Shown: piece after piece, positions 20,960 through 35,900 of the stretch
Layout: each line of letters begins with the position of its first letter
Numbering within the stretch: the first letter of the stretch is position 1
Origin: Macrocystis pyrifera
Taxonomy: Eukaryota; Sar; Phaeophyceae; Laminariales; Laminariaceae
Direction: 5' to 3'
Length of the DNA stretch: 64,000 nt
NCBI GenBank assembly: GCA_031763025.1
Contig: JASSKH010000007.1
Location: 5,905,930 to 5,969,929, forward strand
Made by a program: the position numbers and the translations under genes
The notes under the pieces: model-generated
What the model was told of the DNA's origin: nothing
Database searches by the model: none
The model's input: only the letters and a program-made list of their open reading frames with translations

Positions 20960-23900
20960 CTTTTCGTTTTTTTCGGGAAGAGTGGGGGGGGAAGCGGGGC
21001 GTGTTCACATGGTTGATCGAGGCCGTATTCTCGTAGTTCGTTTTCAGTTTAATTTGCTTTGGTTGACGTCACGCGCGCAACACGAGGGTGGCACGGGAGA
21101 TTTTTCAAGTCCATGGCCTTTGCTCTTGCTTGCTTGCAACACCCTCAAAGAACGTGTCCACAAAAGGACGGACCGCGACAGACAGAAGTCAGACAACGGG
21201 CGCGCGTGGGGTATTCACGTGTTGGCATTGTTAACGCCCAGTGATGAAATGGCCTTGTCACAGTGCACGGGCCTGTAGCAGTGTATCTCTATACTACAGT
21301 AACAGGGCTCTTAATAGTACAGGCGGCGGTTCCTTCGTAGATGATCTAGCATATTTGAGTAGAACTTAACATGTGTGTTGGTGCGCGTCCGTGGTTACAA
21401 AAAAAAAACGTCGCTGTCCTCTAGCTACACTTGTCTGGCTGTTTAAGTCTGGTGTTGGTGTTTTTAGTGGATGCGTCCGTGAACGAAAGTCAAGTGTTTC
21501 GATATTTCGTGCGCCGTTGTTGTTTTCTGCCACCTTAATCTTGCTGTTCAGCCTGGTGTTGGCGTTGGTCTTGTTGCCTCCTAGACCGGGCCATCCGTCC
21601 TCGCAAACGTCCTCGACGGCCGCGTAACAAAGGCCCTGCTGGTCTGTGTCCACCTGTATGACTGGGGATTGGCATTCGCACAGGTCGTGCGCGTCGCCTT
21701 CCTCGAATAGGCGGCACCTGCGACAAAGGATGCGCCATTGTACATCGTGAATGTTCAAAGATAAGTCCGCACAATCGAAGTGCTGGTCACGATGTGTTTC
21801 TTCGTGGTGTATACCTACGTATCGAAGAGTGATCTGTGGCATGCGGAGGATACATACACGAGCTTTTTGGGCACCTGTGAAGACAACGACATGTTACGAC
21901 GTGATCATTTTTCGAGGTATTCGTAGTCCGCAAGGTGGCTGGTGACAGCGCATCTGTTTGTTGTGTTGGCAAGGCACCTATCGATGGCTTCATCTGTGGC
22001 GCGTGGGGGATGCGCGGGTTTTGGGCGGGTACACAGAAAGCGCGTGTTTTGGGCGTGCTTCTCTACAGAAAGGATGCACGTCACAAGTTTTCTCCAGATG
22101 AACGATGAACGCTTCTCTCTGGGTGCTGGCGTCGGAAAAACAACGAAACATAACACATACATACACGTCATATACACGAGTAAGCTACAACGATCAGCCT
22201 CGAGAACGTGTTGGGAGATTACGGACCCCTCTCCCCGGCAATCTCTAGACTCAAAGTTATCCATCGCGACACCTCCCGAGGTCGTATCTTGCACCCACCC
22301 AAAACTTGTCGCAATAAAAATATGAGAATACAGGTCCCACCACTTCCACTCCTTGCCCGCCCACTGATCACCCTCGCGTGACCCGGAAACCCTTCCTTCG
22401 GCCAAAGTACCTGGGTATATACTGCAGTACAACGTACTTGTGTACTACTGCCAAGGTCAAATTCCATCGGGCTACTGGCGAAAGGTGAACTGATCACTTC
22501 ACCCGAACTAAGCCTTACAACATCCCCCCACCCCTGGAAGGGACCGGATATGCGGGTCGACGCATCACCAACACGCGGTTCAAATTCCTGGGGACCCAGG
22601 GAGAGTATTTCGCCCTGCCGACGACTCCATTTGTTAAGGTAGTAGTTCGTTGGGATACTGGTGAAAGGTTAACCGATCACCTAACCCAAACTAAGCTTTC
22701 GAGCACCACAGAACACCTACATCAGAGTAAAACTGACACACGACGCCTATTTTCTTTGATATCAGTGCCAAAATACTCCAAACGGTGTTTACGCTGCCCG
22801 CCAAAGTGACAATAATCCCTTTATGTGCAGAACTGCACGCCCAAGTGTTTTCGGTACAGACTATTCCACACCTCGGACAAATCACGATCTACAGTACAGT
22901 AGATCATCTACCAGGTAGTACCTTACCTGTCGTGATGAGATGTCGCGCAGGATCTGTCTATATGTAGTCCAGATCCAAACCAGGAACCATGTCCTCACAG
23001 TAGGTCATGCAGGCCATACAGTGTCCCACCCGGCAACATGAGCTGTATCATACAGATCAGGAATATGTATGCCCTGAAAGAGCTAGATGATCAAGTAGAA
23101 ATCTATGATCTGCCGGAGATGTGAACAATTCGTTGGAATTACAACTAGACTACGTAATATAGAATACATATTTTTTTGCAGTTTTCTAGAAAGGGGTATT
23201 TGCTTCTTTACTGTTGACCATCCAATCCCCGGGAGGATTATTGAGAAATTAACTCATTCCTGGTAATTCAACAAAACAAACTTGCCTTCGTGTGTGCACC
23301 CCCCCTACCCAAGCCTCCTCCGACTTGACCGCACCAACGGTCACGCTGAAGCTGAAATCGTCGGGCCCCAGGTAGCCCTCCTCCGGCACGTACCACACCT
23401 TCGCCCAGCCTCCCCCCGTCGAGGTGTCCACTCGGTTTCTGGCGGCAACCGCACCCAGCACACGCGTCGAGAGGCTAGGGCCGACCCCGAAAGTATCGTC
23501 CGGGCAGCTGCTGGAGGGGCCGCCGCCGCCGCCCACCCCGCGGCAGGGTCCAAGGTGGCGACCGAAACCCGGGGCGGCGGTGATCTCATACACAACAGTG
23601 GCGCCGTCAACTGTTCTGGTGGATGTTCCCGCCGCTGCTGTTGCTGTTGCTGCTGCTGCGGCCTCAGCAGCCGTCGACGCCGTGAACAAGCGGCCATACT
23701 TAGGGAGTGTCTCCACGGTTACGAACGAGTCCGTCGCGAAGCGAAAAACGTTGCCGAAAAAGTCCGTCACCACTAACTGTGCGTGTGACCAGGCGGGGGG
23801 TAGAGGGGGGGGGCGTACTCATTTGTTGCTTGCCTTAGTCATTTGACCATTGACCACGCATCCCTTTCAAGACGGAGCACCGTAATCGATATCATGCATG

Positions 23901-26900
23901 GCCGTAGTCGTACGACCATAGGGGGGGGGGGGGGGGGGTGTACTCATTATCGTGCATGGTCGTAGTCATATGACCATAGACCCTCGCATCCCTACAATAC
24001 CGGGACGGAACACGTCGGGTTTACACCGAAACAGGCAGACATTTGTTGCACCAAGCGCGGAGCGCCGTGAGGTGTTCGTCGAGTCGCATTGAGGGTGAGC
24101 TGTATCCCACTAAGAACCTCTTATGAGGCAACGTTCGGCACCTTGTGCGTACTTTCTTACACACGGATGACAGCGTCGAATGAGTTGATTTTGTCTTCCG
24201 GTGTGGTCACTTCAAGAGACAGCAATGGGTGCGGGGGGTATGTCCGGGATGTGTGCCACGATGGACGGTGACACGGAGTTAACGCCGTGGTTTCCCATAC
24301 TTTAGTGCGGGTAGGAGAGGCAGGCACTTCTAGTGGCAAAGTTGGCTCGATCCAGTTGAGGCAACAAGGAAATGCCACTACGTATACAACAAGAGACAAC
24401 CGTCCGTTGGACACACGATACGGAATACATCTGCAAAAAATGGCGGTCTATCCCCAATAGACACAACCAACTTGTAACAATTCCACAGACCGGCAAATTA
24501 TGCTGCTGCTGCTGATGATGATGACGATGATCATCACGATTATGTTCGCACGGTAGCTCATTTCCCTGACATCTAGCCAGAAACGTGCATATAATATATG
24601 CAAGCGCACAAGTACAAGAGAAGACCGTACCATGATACTCGTATAGCGCTATATAGTTGCGGGGTAATAAATAATGGAGCATGGAGGGTAGCATTCACCT
24701 CCCAACCAGCGATTCCCCCATCGCCATGCTTGTCTCGAACAGCCGCCCTGCCGATGCCCGTCGCGGTCTCCTTCATTGTCGTATCCCGGAAGCGCAGGAT
24801 CCACCGCCCGCTCAAGGCCGTGTCCATGAAAGCTGCGGTCAAGCTTTCCTCTGCTTGGATCGGGTCCCACTCCTCGCGGGCGGGAACTGGGTTCGACCGC
24901 ATCGACCTGAAAAACAACACGGCGGGGGTTGAGCGTTGGCGACCGGACGAAGGCTTACGGTATGGGGGGGGGGGTTGTACTTTAGTCATGCATGGCCGTT
25001 GTCGTATGACCATAGACCCTCGCATCCCAAAATGTCGAGACGGAGCACGTCGGGTTTTCACCGACCAGGCAGGCATTGCTTGCACCAAGCGCGAACCACC
25101 GTGAGGTTTTGGGCGAATCGCATGACGGGTGAGCTGCATCCTACTATGAACCGCTTTCGAGGCAGATTTTCTTGCAAATGGATGACGGCGTCAGTTAATT
25201 GATTAATTTTCTGGTGTGGCCACTTCCAGAGACAGCAATGGGTTTACTATGTAACTGCCAAGTGGGTGCCTTACCATGTACACATTGCGTGATACGATTA
25301 TCCCACTTGTGCGGAGTTAAGTTTTCCCCGGACAAAAAATATCTAACTCGACGGCCAGCCGTGGTGACCGCCCCCCCCAAAAAACGGTACCCTGGTTGTC
25401 CAGCTTAGACAGTGAGAGGCGTGTTTCACAGCGTCGCCTCCAACCGACGCCAACTCAACCTATATATACCAGGTATATAATTTAGAGGGGGGCGGGGGTC
25501 GTGCTAAGAACCGCTTGTGAGCCGGACTTGCATACGGACGACAGCTTCAATGAGTTCATTTATTTTCTAGTGTGGCCACTTCCAGAAACAGCAATGGGGG
25601 GTACTATGTAACTGCCTCGTGGGTTGACCGTAAACACTACGAGATGCAATCATTCCCTCTATGCGGAGAAAAGCTCCTCCACTCTCCAACTCAATCGCCA
25701 GCTGTGACCGACCGCCGAAAAAAAAAAAAAAAACGGCACCCTGATTGTCTAGGTCACATAGTGAGTGGCATGTTTTACAGTATCGTTGCCATCCGACGCG
25801 TACCCAACCTATATATAATATATAGGCGGGAGTAGGCCTACTTCCATTGCCGAGTTTAGAGCGACTGCGCGTGTTGCTCCGTGAACTTGCTCAAAGACAC
25901 CGACTTGGCAGAGGTTTGTTGGAGCAGCGTCACTGCCAATTTTCATGGACCGACATCTGAAACACACAAATACCTACCAGGTACGTAAGACTGTGGCGAG
26001 ATAGGGTGGCCACTCTTGCGAAGGGCTCTTAGCGGCCGGAACACGAAGGCCCTCAAAGTGACCCCTCACACGGCAGCTCTGGTCACTGGCGGAAGGTGTA
26101 TAACCATGCGCCGCCCTATGAGAGTGTCGAACCATTCATCTCCAGGTGGACAGGGCATCCCCGCAAACGAAATATATAGAGCGACTCCCGACGAACAGGC
26201 CGACCGATTCGTGCTGTGTACTCTCGACAGGAAGCATGTTTAGCTCTCTCCTCGTCAGTGGAGAGAATAAGGGTTGGTGGTCATCGAAGACACGAACGTG
26301 GGGTGCGCGGACGAAGGGCGGTGTCGCCCACAACTTCATACACTCTTATCTCAGTTGACTAAAGGGAGTTTTTCTCCCGTGCAGTAAAGTAGTGATTTTA
26401 CTCTTAGTAATACTGTTGTAACATCGCGTTGTAGGTTGATTCGTACCTAGTACATAGTTTGGGATCAATGAGGCCTCCTGCTGCGATCAGCCGGAGACTC
26501 TTACCCAGGGTTACTACTCCCGCGTTAATTATCTGGCAATCAACGCGGCACCTCGTCGCAGAGAGTAGGTACCCCGGTCAAATAAACAATAATAAAACTG
26601 ATGTCTTTGTCGACGGTACACCTCGCTACCAACGATGGTCAGGTGGGATGGTCAGTTTTTTTTCCTTCCCTCTTTATATTTTTTCCTTTTGTTGTAGAGC
26701 TGCGACATCACTCACGGAGTGATACTTAGTCACTGTCTCCCAGTACAACAATGAGGCTTTCCCGAAAAGGGAGTCACCCTGCGGGCGTCCCCTCTTGTCT
26801 GTTTCAGATTACTGTTGAAAAATCGCGTGGTAGATTACTTCGTATATAGTTTGGGATCAATGAGGTCTCTCTGCTGCGGCAGGAGATCACACCCATGCCT

Positions 26901-29900
26901 GTTGACTCTTCTCTTATCTCAATGTCGTCGCTCGTTTGACTCGTATCCTTGACTCGTATCCTTTCTGCGGGTTCCTTCTCTTCCTTACTGTCCCCAAACT
27001 TAAAGCCTATTTGATTAGGGGCTCTGCTACCGTTGGTTGTCCAGTGGGAACGTCGTGTACGATTTTCCAAACCCCTCCGACAGTGATGAGCTGCTTAGGT
27101 ATGCGATTGCGGTGTGTGGCACCCGGAACGCGTTTACCTGGTAGTCGGCCCGCAGGCTTTCGTGGCGTGTCTCCCTGCGGTTCTTCTGGAGTTATCATAC
27201 GCTCACGTCGTGCTTGAGGGGCTGTTGTAGAGTTAAGATATCGCTCACGGAGTGACACTTGATCATTGTCTTCTAGTACAACGATGAGGCGTTTCCGAAA
27301 AGGGATCCACTCTGCGGGCGCCCCCTCGTTTCTGTTTCAGATTACCAAACATATCCTGCATCTACATAGTGAGAATCAGTCATAAAATAGAGTTAGGCGT
27401 TAGAAAAGCGATTATTTTAGCGGCGACCCCGACTTTTTAAGCATACAAAATCCGCGCCGCTGAAACCCTCTCAGAACTACACCCAACGATGTTTGGGGAC
27501 AAACTACACCTGCAAGAAGGTGTTAGATAATATTTTCAGTCGAAAAAAGAGTATAGGTTAAGAACCTCGGTTTAGGTTTCACCGGTCCCGGTCGGGTCGG
27601 GTCGGGTCAGCTCGGGTCAGGTAGCTTTCAAATTATCACGGATCGGGTCGGCATTACCCGACCCGACCCTACCCGACCCGACTCGATCCGACCCGACCCG
27701 CGAGGTTTGACCAGACCCGTGAACAGCCCAGGTTATTTCCCTTTTGCGGTGGCCCCGTTACTTAACCTTGCAAACCTCGGCTTGGGTTTCACCAGTCCCG
27801 GCCCTCGCCAAGCTGACCCGCTCACCCTAAGTAAGTATGGTTGCACTCACTTCGATAGGGGCAGAAATGACAGTTCGTACGCCTGCAGCTCACTGATGGA
27901 CAGGTACCCCGTCCCCTCCAGCTGGACGCGAATGACGCGGCCCCCCACGCCGCCGGCGATGGGGATGTTCACCTCCGGCTCGTTGTCGGGCACGTACACA
28001 GAGTAGCTCGCGTTGGCTTTGGCCTGCTCGAGCGACTCTAACCTGTTTGTGCGTGTGGTTTAAGCAGGGCGGCGTCGTGGGAGGAAATAAAGGAACCGAT
28101 CTATCATAACCGGTTTAGGACTGCAGTCCCATTGTGGACACACACCACTAAAATTCCAAGTAGTTTGTCCCCAAAACGAGACTGCAGTCCTAAAAGGGAC
28201 GATTTGTGTGGGCGTCCTTCAATATGACAGGGACGTATATGTAGCAACTTCTGGCGAAAAATATTTATCTGTGATGGGGCCGGGGCTCCTCAACTGGAGC
28301 ACTAGACCCAATAATGTATTATAGGAATATCGTTTGTGTGTTCACGTGATATATTCGATGTAAACCTACTATTCAACAGGCATTTGGGTTTGGCTTTTTT
28401 CGGGTTACACTTTCGTTTTTTTTTTCTCTCGAAAAGTCAGTTTTTTTTAGGCTGAGGTGTATAGAGTGCCTCGGGTGAACGAGTCTCAGAAAAAAATTAG
28501 GTGAACCCCTACCGTATGTCTGATGGGGAAGTGGTCATACGGGAGAGCGATTAATGGAAGCTGTGTTTTTTTCCAATTTTGCTTCTAGTCGGGCACCGTT
28601 TTTTTTTTTCGGCCGCTGGTGGAGCCCACTATGAACCATCTTTCGTAACACGGTACACGTGGTAGGTTTGCGGCAATGTCGTGTTTTGTTCTATGTGATG
28701 TTGCAGGCGGCAGGCGATCTCGGGGCAAGTGACCAACACACTCACTCCTGTCGGCGGCGGGTCTTTCCTGCTATAGACGCTGCTGCACATTATTAACAAG
28801 GGGGGAGAAGCTTACGCTTTAACCCATTGTGTACGTCATACATGAGGGGAGATTGATCTCTCAACGTATAATGCAGGCAAAACAACAGATACAACAAGTA
28901 CTCATGAAAAAAAAAAACGTCAGCGGCAGGATTTCGTTGAAACTCGTCTTTGCAAGCTGTGTTGATATTTCATTTTTAAGGGGGGGAGGGGGTGAAATAT
29001 AAATTATATGAAACGCTTTTCCAGGAGACAATATGGATCAACCATGGCAAAAAACAATATCAGTCGGGGACACGCCACGGTGAACCGGACGCGGTTTGCA
29101 CTTGCCCATCGGCGGCCTCCGTGGAGTTGAACACCATCACCCAACTTGGCCCATGCACGGCGGTGATAGTGTGACTGACCCCATTCACATAGATCCTGCA
29201 CGGTACGGAAAGTAGTAACAAAAGGAGCCCACAGTTGGGGGGGGGGGGGGGGGGGGGGTGATAGGTATTGGCGGTACGATATATTACATGGAAAAGGTGC
29301 GCGCGGACGGGGGGGGGGGGGGGTGCTTATGCATGCATGGCCGTAGTTGTATATCCATAGACCCTCGCATCCCTTCAATGCCGGGACGGTGCACGTCGGG
29401 TTTTCACCGACCAGGCAGACATTACTTGCACCAAGATCGAGACGTCGTGAGGTGTGTTCGTCGAGTCACATGAAGAGTAAACTGCATCCTGCTAAGAACC
29501 GCTTGTGATGTGGACTTTTTTGCATATGGATGATAGCGTCGGACTAATTGGGGGGAGGGAGAGGGGGTGTACTCATGCCATGCAAGCTGTATGACCATAG
29601 ACCCTCGCATCTCTACAATACCGGGACGGAGTACGTTGGGTTTGACTGACCAGGCATTGATTGCTTGCACCAAGCGCGGAGCACCGTGAGATGTTGGGCG
29701 AGTCGCATGAACGGTGAGCTGCATCTTGTTTTGGGCTATAAAAATGCTACCATGCCCTCATCGTCGCACGCGTTTCTCACCCTCCGGCCGTAGTGCCGTC
29801 CTGGATCGTGGCGAAGGTGAAACTATTTCCGAAGCTGGTGAGGCCTTCGTCAGAGCCGAGTTCTATCTGAGGCAAGTCGCCCGCCGGCGACACAAACGTT

Positions 29901-32900
29901 ACCGTCCAGGTGCGCTGATACAGCTCGGCGGAAGAAGATGAGCTCGATCGAGTCACCTGTAATAGAAGTGGTAATAGTAGGTAGTAGTACAGTAGCAGTA
30001 ATAGTAGTATTAGTAGTAGCGTAGTAGTATTGGTACATACGCGCGCAGAATATATATAAAAGTGTTTATTAAATCATGTTGTAAAAAATAGATTGCAAAT
30101 AGGTTGGTTCGTTTGTATAATTAAACAGTCTCGTCAACAAATCAATCCGCTCGTTGAAGAAGGTGAATCGGTTCGGTGAACGCCAATCAATTGGTGTAGA
30201 GCTTGATCGAGTCACCTGTAGTTACACGCGCAATATAAAAAGCGTTTTGTAAAACCAAAGTGGGTCGCAATTGTATTTTTCGTTCAAGGTCAAGCCGATG
30301 TGCTGAATGTCAATCGGTCCGTTGAACGCCAAAGCCAAATCGGTTGGTGTAACGTTAATATTTTTCGTTCAAACGTAGAAGAAAAAATGTTCGTTGAACG
30401 TTCAATCGGTTCGTTGAAGGTCACTCTATAGTGAGCAGTCGTTCGACTGCGCCGTGTGAAACGTCGAGCTTGCAGATAAAGAAGAAGGTTTTCACGAGTG
30501 TCGTTGCTGGAATGTTTCACACGTCGAACTACAGCAGACCATCTACTGTAGAACCTAACCTGCCGTCATGAGATCTTGTGCAGGACCTGCATAGTGCATA
30601 CCCAACTCAGGAAATACGTGCTAAATCGTGGTGGTGACGCGGCTCCTATCGGGCAACATGAGCTCGATCATGCGGGTCAGGGATGTGTCTGCCCTGAACG
30701 CTCTACAGTATATCATGAAGCAGGAATCGGTTATCTGTAGGGGGAGTGGAGCGTTCCTTTTTGAGGAAGACCTACAACATGTGCCGGTTGCAGGTATCAT
30801 ATAAACTCGTACTGATCCATACATGTATGCGGGGTCATAGAGGTGAAGAGCCATGAGTTTTCGACGGTGTTGGTGTTCCCGAACCACCTCAAAGGCCTGA
30901 CCGAGGGAGCTATAAAACCGGGAAACTTTCGCGGAACTTGGGTTCCTGCCGTGAGCGTAGTCCCATCGGTGGTCTTGTACTTCACCTGCACAGCCGAGGG
31001 TGGTCTCCATCGCAACGGCTCATGCAACCGCAGCCATTACTATGCTGAGCAGGTGATATGTTTGTCTGCACACCACACAGTCACTCCCGACTACTGATGT
31101 GCCTCTTCTGATCACCACACAGACAGGGGTTGATTTAGAGTCACACCTTAACGAAGCTATTCGTGATTTATCACTTCACAAAAATGACGCGCAGGGGGAG
31201 TTAGTTTTTGCGTGGCCTGTCTGGCGCACCTACTCATGTGAGAAACCCCCCACGCACCCACATCCGTATCCCTGTAATCACATGCGTATCAGTTCGACAG
31301 AGATAGTGTGCATACATCATCATCATAATCATCGTTGTCATACCTCGACCGACGTGATGCTGGAGAGCTCCTCCAGCTTCGACTCCAACGACTCTCCGCG
31401 ACCCGTGCCCGTGGCATTCCCTTGCTCATCCCCCAGCGCCCCGACTGCGTTGTAGTAGATATCGCCTATTTTTCGTATGCGAGCAAATCGCAATAATTAA
31501 ATGAGGCGTAACAATTATCTGTTCGACGGAGGAAAGCTAAAAATGCAGCTATTTTTCCACGAGGGACTAAAAACATGGTAATCAGAACCCACGATAGACA
31601 CAAAAGTCCTATACCCCGGTATGTTTACACGCCGTTTTTTGTTTGAAATACTATGTCCCCCCCCTATAATATGTACTTGGTATATGCAGGTTGGGTTGGC
31701 GTCGGTTGGCTACGACGCTGTAAAACACGCCTCTCACTGCGTAAGTTAGACAGCCAGGGTCCCTATTTTTATTTTATTTGGGCGGTTACCACGGCTGGTG
31801 GTCAAGTTAGATCTTTTTGTGGGGGGAGAACCTTTACTCCGCACAAGGGGGATGATCGTATCACGTAGTGTGTATATGGTGAGGCACCCACGAGGCAGTT
31901 GCATAGTAAACCCATTGCTGTCTCTGGAAGTGGCCACACCAGAAATTAAATCAATTCATTGATGCTGTCATCCATATGCAAGAAAATCCGCCTCTAAAGC
32001 GGTTCTTGGTAGGATGCAGCTTACCCTTCATGCGACCCGCCGAATACCTCACGGCGTTTGCTTCGCGCTTGGTGCAAGCAATGTCTGCCTGGTCGGTGAA
32101 AACCCGACGCCCTCCGTCCCGGCATTGTAGGTATTCGAGGGTCTACGGTCATACGACTACTGTCATGGATGATAATGAGTACACCCCCCCCGTAATAGCT
32201 GGTTCTTAGTAGGATGCAGCTTACCCTTCATGTGACTCGCGCAATACCTCACGGCGCTTGCTTCGCGCTTCGTGCAAGCAATGTCTGTCTGGTCGGGGAA
32301 AACCCGACGTGCTCCGTCCCGGCATTGTAGGGATGCGAGGGTCTGGTCATACGACTACGGCCAAGCATGATAATGGGTACCCCCCCCCCCCCCCGCTTTT
32401 GCTCGTAATACCTCCTCAAACACTTTTTTAGGTAAAAGACGAGGCAAGAGAAGGGGTGGTGTGTGAGCGCTGCAGGATGTTAATGCCACTACTATAGCGT
32501 ACCCGCCTGACACTTTTCTAGGTGTGTGAGTAAGGCATGCCTTTGGTTGGACTTCACGACCACTGTAGTTGCTACTGTCGTCGGGTGGCGAAATAAGCCA
32601 ACTATGCTGACGACGGCCATAACAATATATCGCCATGAATTTAATTTGCTCAAGAATCGTAGCTACAGTAGCTCACCGGTCGAACCGCTGGCTCCTCTAG
32701 CATCCGTGAAATTCAGCGTGAAGCTCCCGCTTAGCGCGTTCTTGCTCCTGAGAGTTATCGTCTGGACCTCACTCTTCACGATTTCTTCCTCTTGTCCGAA
32801 CAGCCGGATGTAACCCAGTGTGTACGAGCTTGCGAGCGCTACCTAAAACATGGTCGTGGAGTCATACATACTCACAGGGTCAGAGTGGACATACATGCAC

Positions 32901-35900
32901 CTGTCCTCTTACCAATACATGGAGAGCTCAGCTTTCAGGCCATCAATCGATGTGGACAACACAAGTGTCCTATTTTCTAATACTAAGTCGACGTGTCCTG
33001 GGAGGATGTCCAGTTATGAAAAACCTAAAACTTATAAAAGGTGGGGCTGAACTTCAGATGAGCCCTCTGCATTCCACTATCTACAAAGGGAATTTTTTCA
33101 ATATGTAAGGTCGTGAGTTAGGCATGCCTTGGCTGGACTTTTGACGAAGTGCTTTGTTGGACGTGGTGGAGTGAGTCAACCAACTGACTTGATATTTTTT
33201 GTCAATACAAAAACACAACCGTCGCGCCACCACCAACCGCGCCAGCAGATTCAAAAGACGCAGAACCCCTCCGCAATTTTCCGCACGGATACTATCCGTA
33301 AAATATCTACCTGGTACGTATCTAACCAACTGTTAACTAGTCGGTGGTTACTACTAGTCAGCCAGCTCATAGCCCTGTAATAGAAAAATATTACCCTTTT
33401 TCCTTCCATTCTCTTGACCTGTTTCACACAAGAAAGCCAAAGGAGGGTCCACCGCACTCTGGATGCGAAGTGAAACGTTGCTGCGCGCATCAGAACGATT
33501 ACCGGGCCCCGTGAGTTCGCTTACAAACCGACTTGACGGCTTATAGTATTTTCCGGTACTTGGGTGGCGAAAGAACAAGCCAATTCGTAGCTGACTTATC
33601 GTTTTCGCATAAAGTAGAAAACCCCACGTCAAGCCACAAAACGCGCCGGTCAGATACGTACACAACTACGTACTAGTACGAGGAACTTCGTAAATTTCCA
33701 TCACGCAATTAATTGCACTGTAATACCTAATCAATTAGTACCCCGAAGTAATCGGCGACTTATACTCACTATTAATAGTCGGCGACTTATGGTCAACCAA
33801 ACCATAGCCCTAGATATATTGAGGTAAAACGTTATCTTACTATGCTTACCTGCCACCATGGCTCCTCTTCGAGAGCGGTCATCGTGGTAGACCCGTCGGA
33901 GAAGAACCGGCTAGGTTTCCCGTCCACCGCTGCCCCCGACACGCCTCCGAAGGCGGTAGAACTCTGCCTCGAAACCGCTTGCTCGTGCTTGGCCTGCACC
34001 ATTTATTGGAGGTGTCAGTGGTTCACATTTTTCGGGAAAAGTCATCGAATTATGTTTGCTTTTTAGCGAAGGCGGCCATCATCTTGCAGCATCCGCGCGG
34101 ACGTGTTTTTTTACCGTATCCCTGGTAAGTAACAAGCAAGACCCTCCCTTGGATTTTTTTCAGAGCCTCTCTTTTCCCAAGCATTGGGGGGGGGTTCTCG
34201 ATATCAGGCATGGCCGTAGTCATATGGCCATAAACCCTCGCATCCCTACAATGCCGGGACGGAGCACGCCGGGTTTTCACTAATCAGGCAGACATTGCAG
34301 GCACCAAGCTTTGGGAAGCGCCGTGACTTGTTCGGCGAGTGGCATGAAGGGTGAGCTGCATCCTACTAAGAACCGTTTGTGAAGCGGACTTTCTTGTAAA
34401 TATATGACAGCTTCAATGAGCTAATGGAGAGAGGGCACACACAAACGAAAACGGTGGCGTTGGAAAGGTCTACTCGTAGTCGAACTACTTCCATCGCCCG
34501 GCGTTGTTTGGTGATACTCTCCCCGTTGTAGCGAAAACATAAATAACTACAGTACCTACCTACTCGTGCCCTACGGTACTATCTTACACATCCTTGCACT
34601 CTCACCACGTTCTCCCCAACCACATCGGCGAAGGCATAGTCGTAGCCTATCCCTCGGTGCCGATACGCCGGTCGTGAAGGTGCGCCCGTTGAAGCAGCTG
34701 TTTGTTATCATGGTATCATAGTCCACATATAGTACATTCGCCAGCAGTGTGAGGGGTAAGGATTGTGTGAAGATGACCGGGAACGGGGCGGGGGGGGGGG
34801 GGGGTACTTATTATAATGCTTGGTCGTGGTCGTAAAGACCAATAGGCGCCGGGGGGGGGGGAAGGACTCATTATCATGCATGGCCGTAGTCGTATGACCA
34901 TAGGGGGGGGGGGGGGGGGGGGGGGTGCTTGATAGGAGAGATGTACCCGATCTCATGCATGGCCGTAATCGCATGATCATAGACACTCGCGTCCCTATAA
35001 TGCCGGGACGGAGCATGTCAGGTTTTCACCGACCAGGCAGACATTGCTTGCACCAAGCGCGAAGCGCCGTGAGGTGTTAGGCGAGTCGCATGAACGGCGA
35101 GCTGCATCCCACTAAGAACCGCTTTTGAGGCAGATTTTCTTGCATATGGATGACAGCTTCAATGAATTGATAAATTTCCGGTGTGGCCATTTTCAGATAC
35201 AGCAATGAGTTTACGGCGGGGGGAGGGGGGGTATTTATTATAATGCTTGGTCGTGGTCGTAAAGACCAAAAGGCGCCGGGTGGGGGGCAGGAGGGATCAG
35301 TATCATACATGGCCGTAGGTATATGACCATAGATGGGGGGGGGTGTACTCGATAGGAGAGATATACTCGATCTCATGCATGGCCGTAGTCGTATGACCAT
35401 AGACCCTCGCATCCCTACAATGCCGGGACGGAGCATGTCGGGTTTTCACCGACCAGACAGACATTGCTTGCACCAAGCGCGAAGCGTCGTGAGGTGTTGG
35501 GCGAGTCGCATGAAGGGTGAGCTGCATCCTACTAAGAACTGCTTGTGAGGCGGACTTGCTTGGGGATGACAACTTCAATGAGTTAGTTTAATTTCCGGTG
35601 TAGCCACTTCCAGAGACAGCAATGGGAGTACTATGTAACTGCCTCTTGGATGCCAAAGTGCCGTGAGGTGTCCGGCGAGTCGCATGAAGGGTGAGCTGCA
35701 TCCTACTAAGGACCGCTTGTGAGGCGGACTTGCTTATGGATGACAGCTTCAATGAGTTAGTTAATTTCCGGTGTAGCCACTTCCAGAGACAGCAATGGGA
35801 GTACTATGTAACTGCCTCGTGGGTGCCTTACCATAAACACCACGTGATACGATGTACTCGATATCATGCGTGGCCGTAGTCGTATGACCATAAACCCCCG

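Noticed and set aside
22000-22450. Possible separate gene between the giant gene exons at 21.7 and 23.3 kb
   Set aside because: Frames are short, lack splice support and show no family similarity. It is best read as an intron.
22570-22600. GGTTCAAATTCC T-arm-like word
   Set aside because: No acceptor stem, anticodon arm or D arm could be built around it. No tRNA called in the window.
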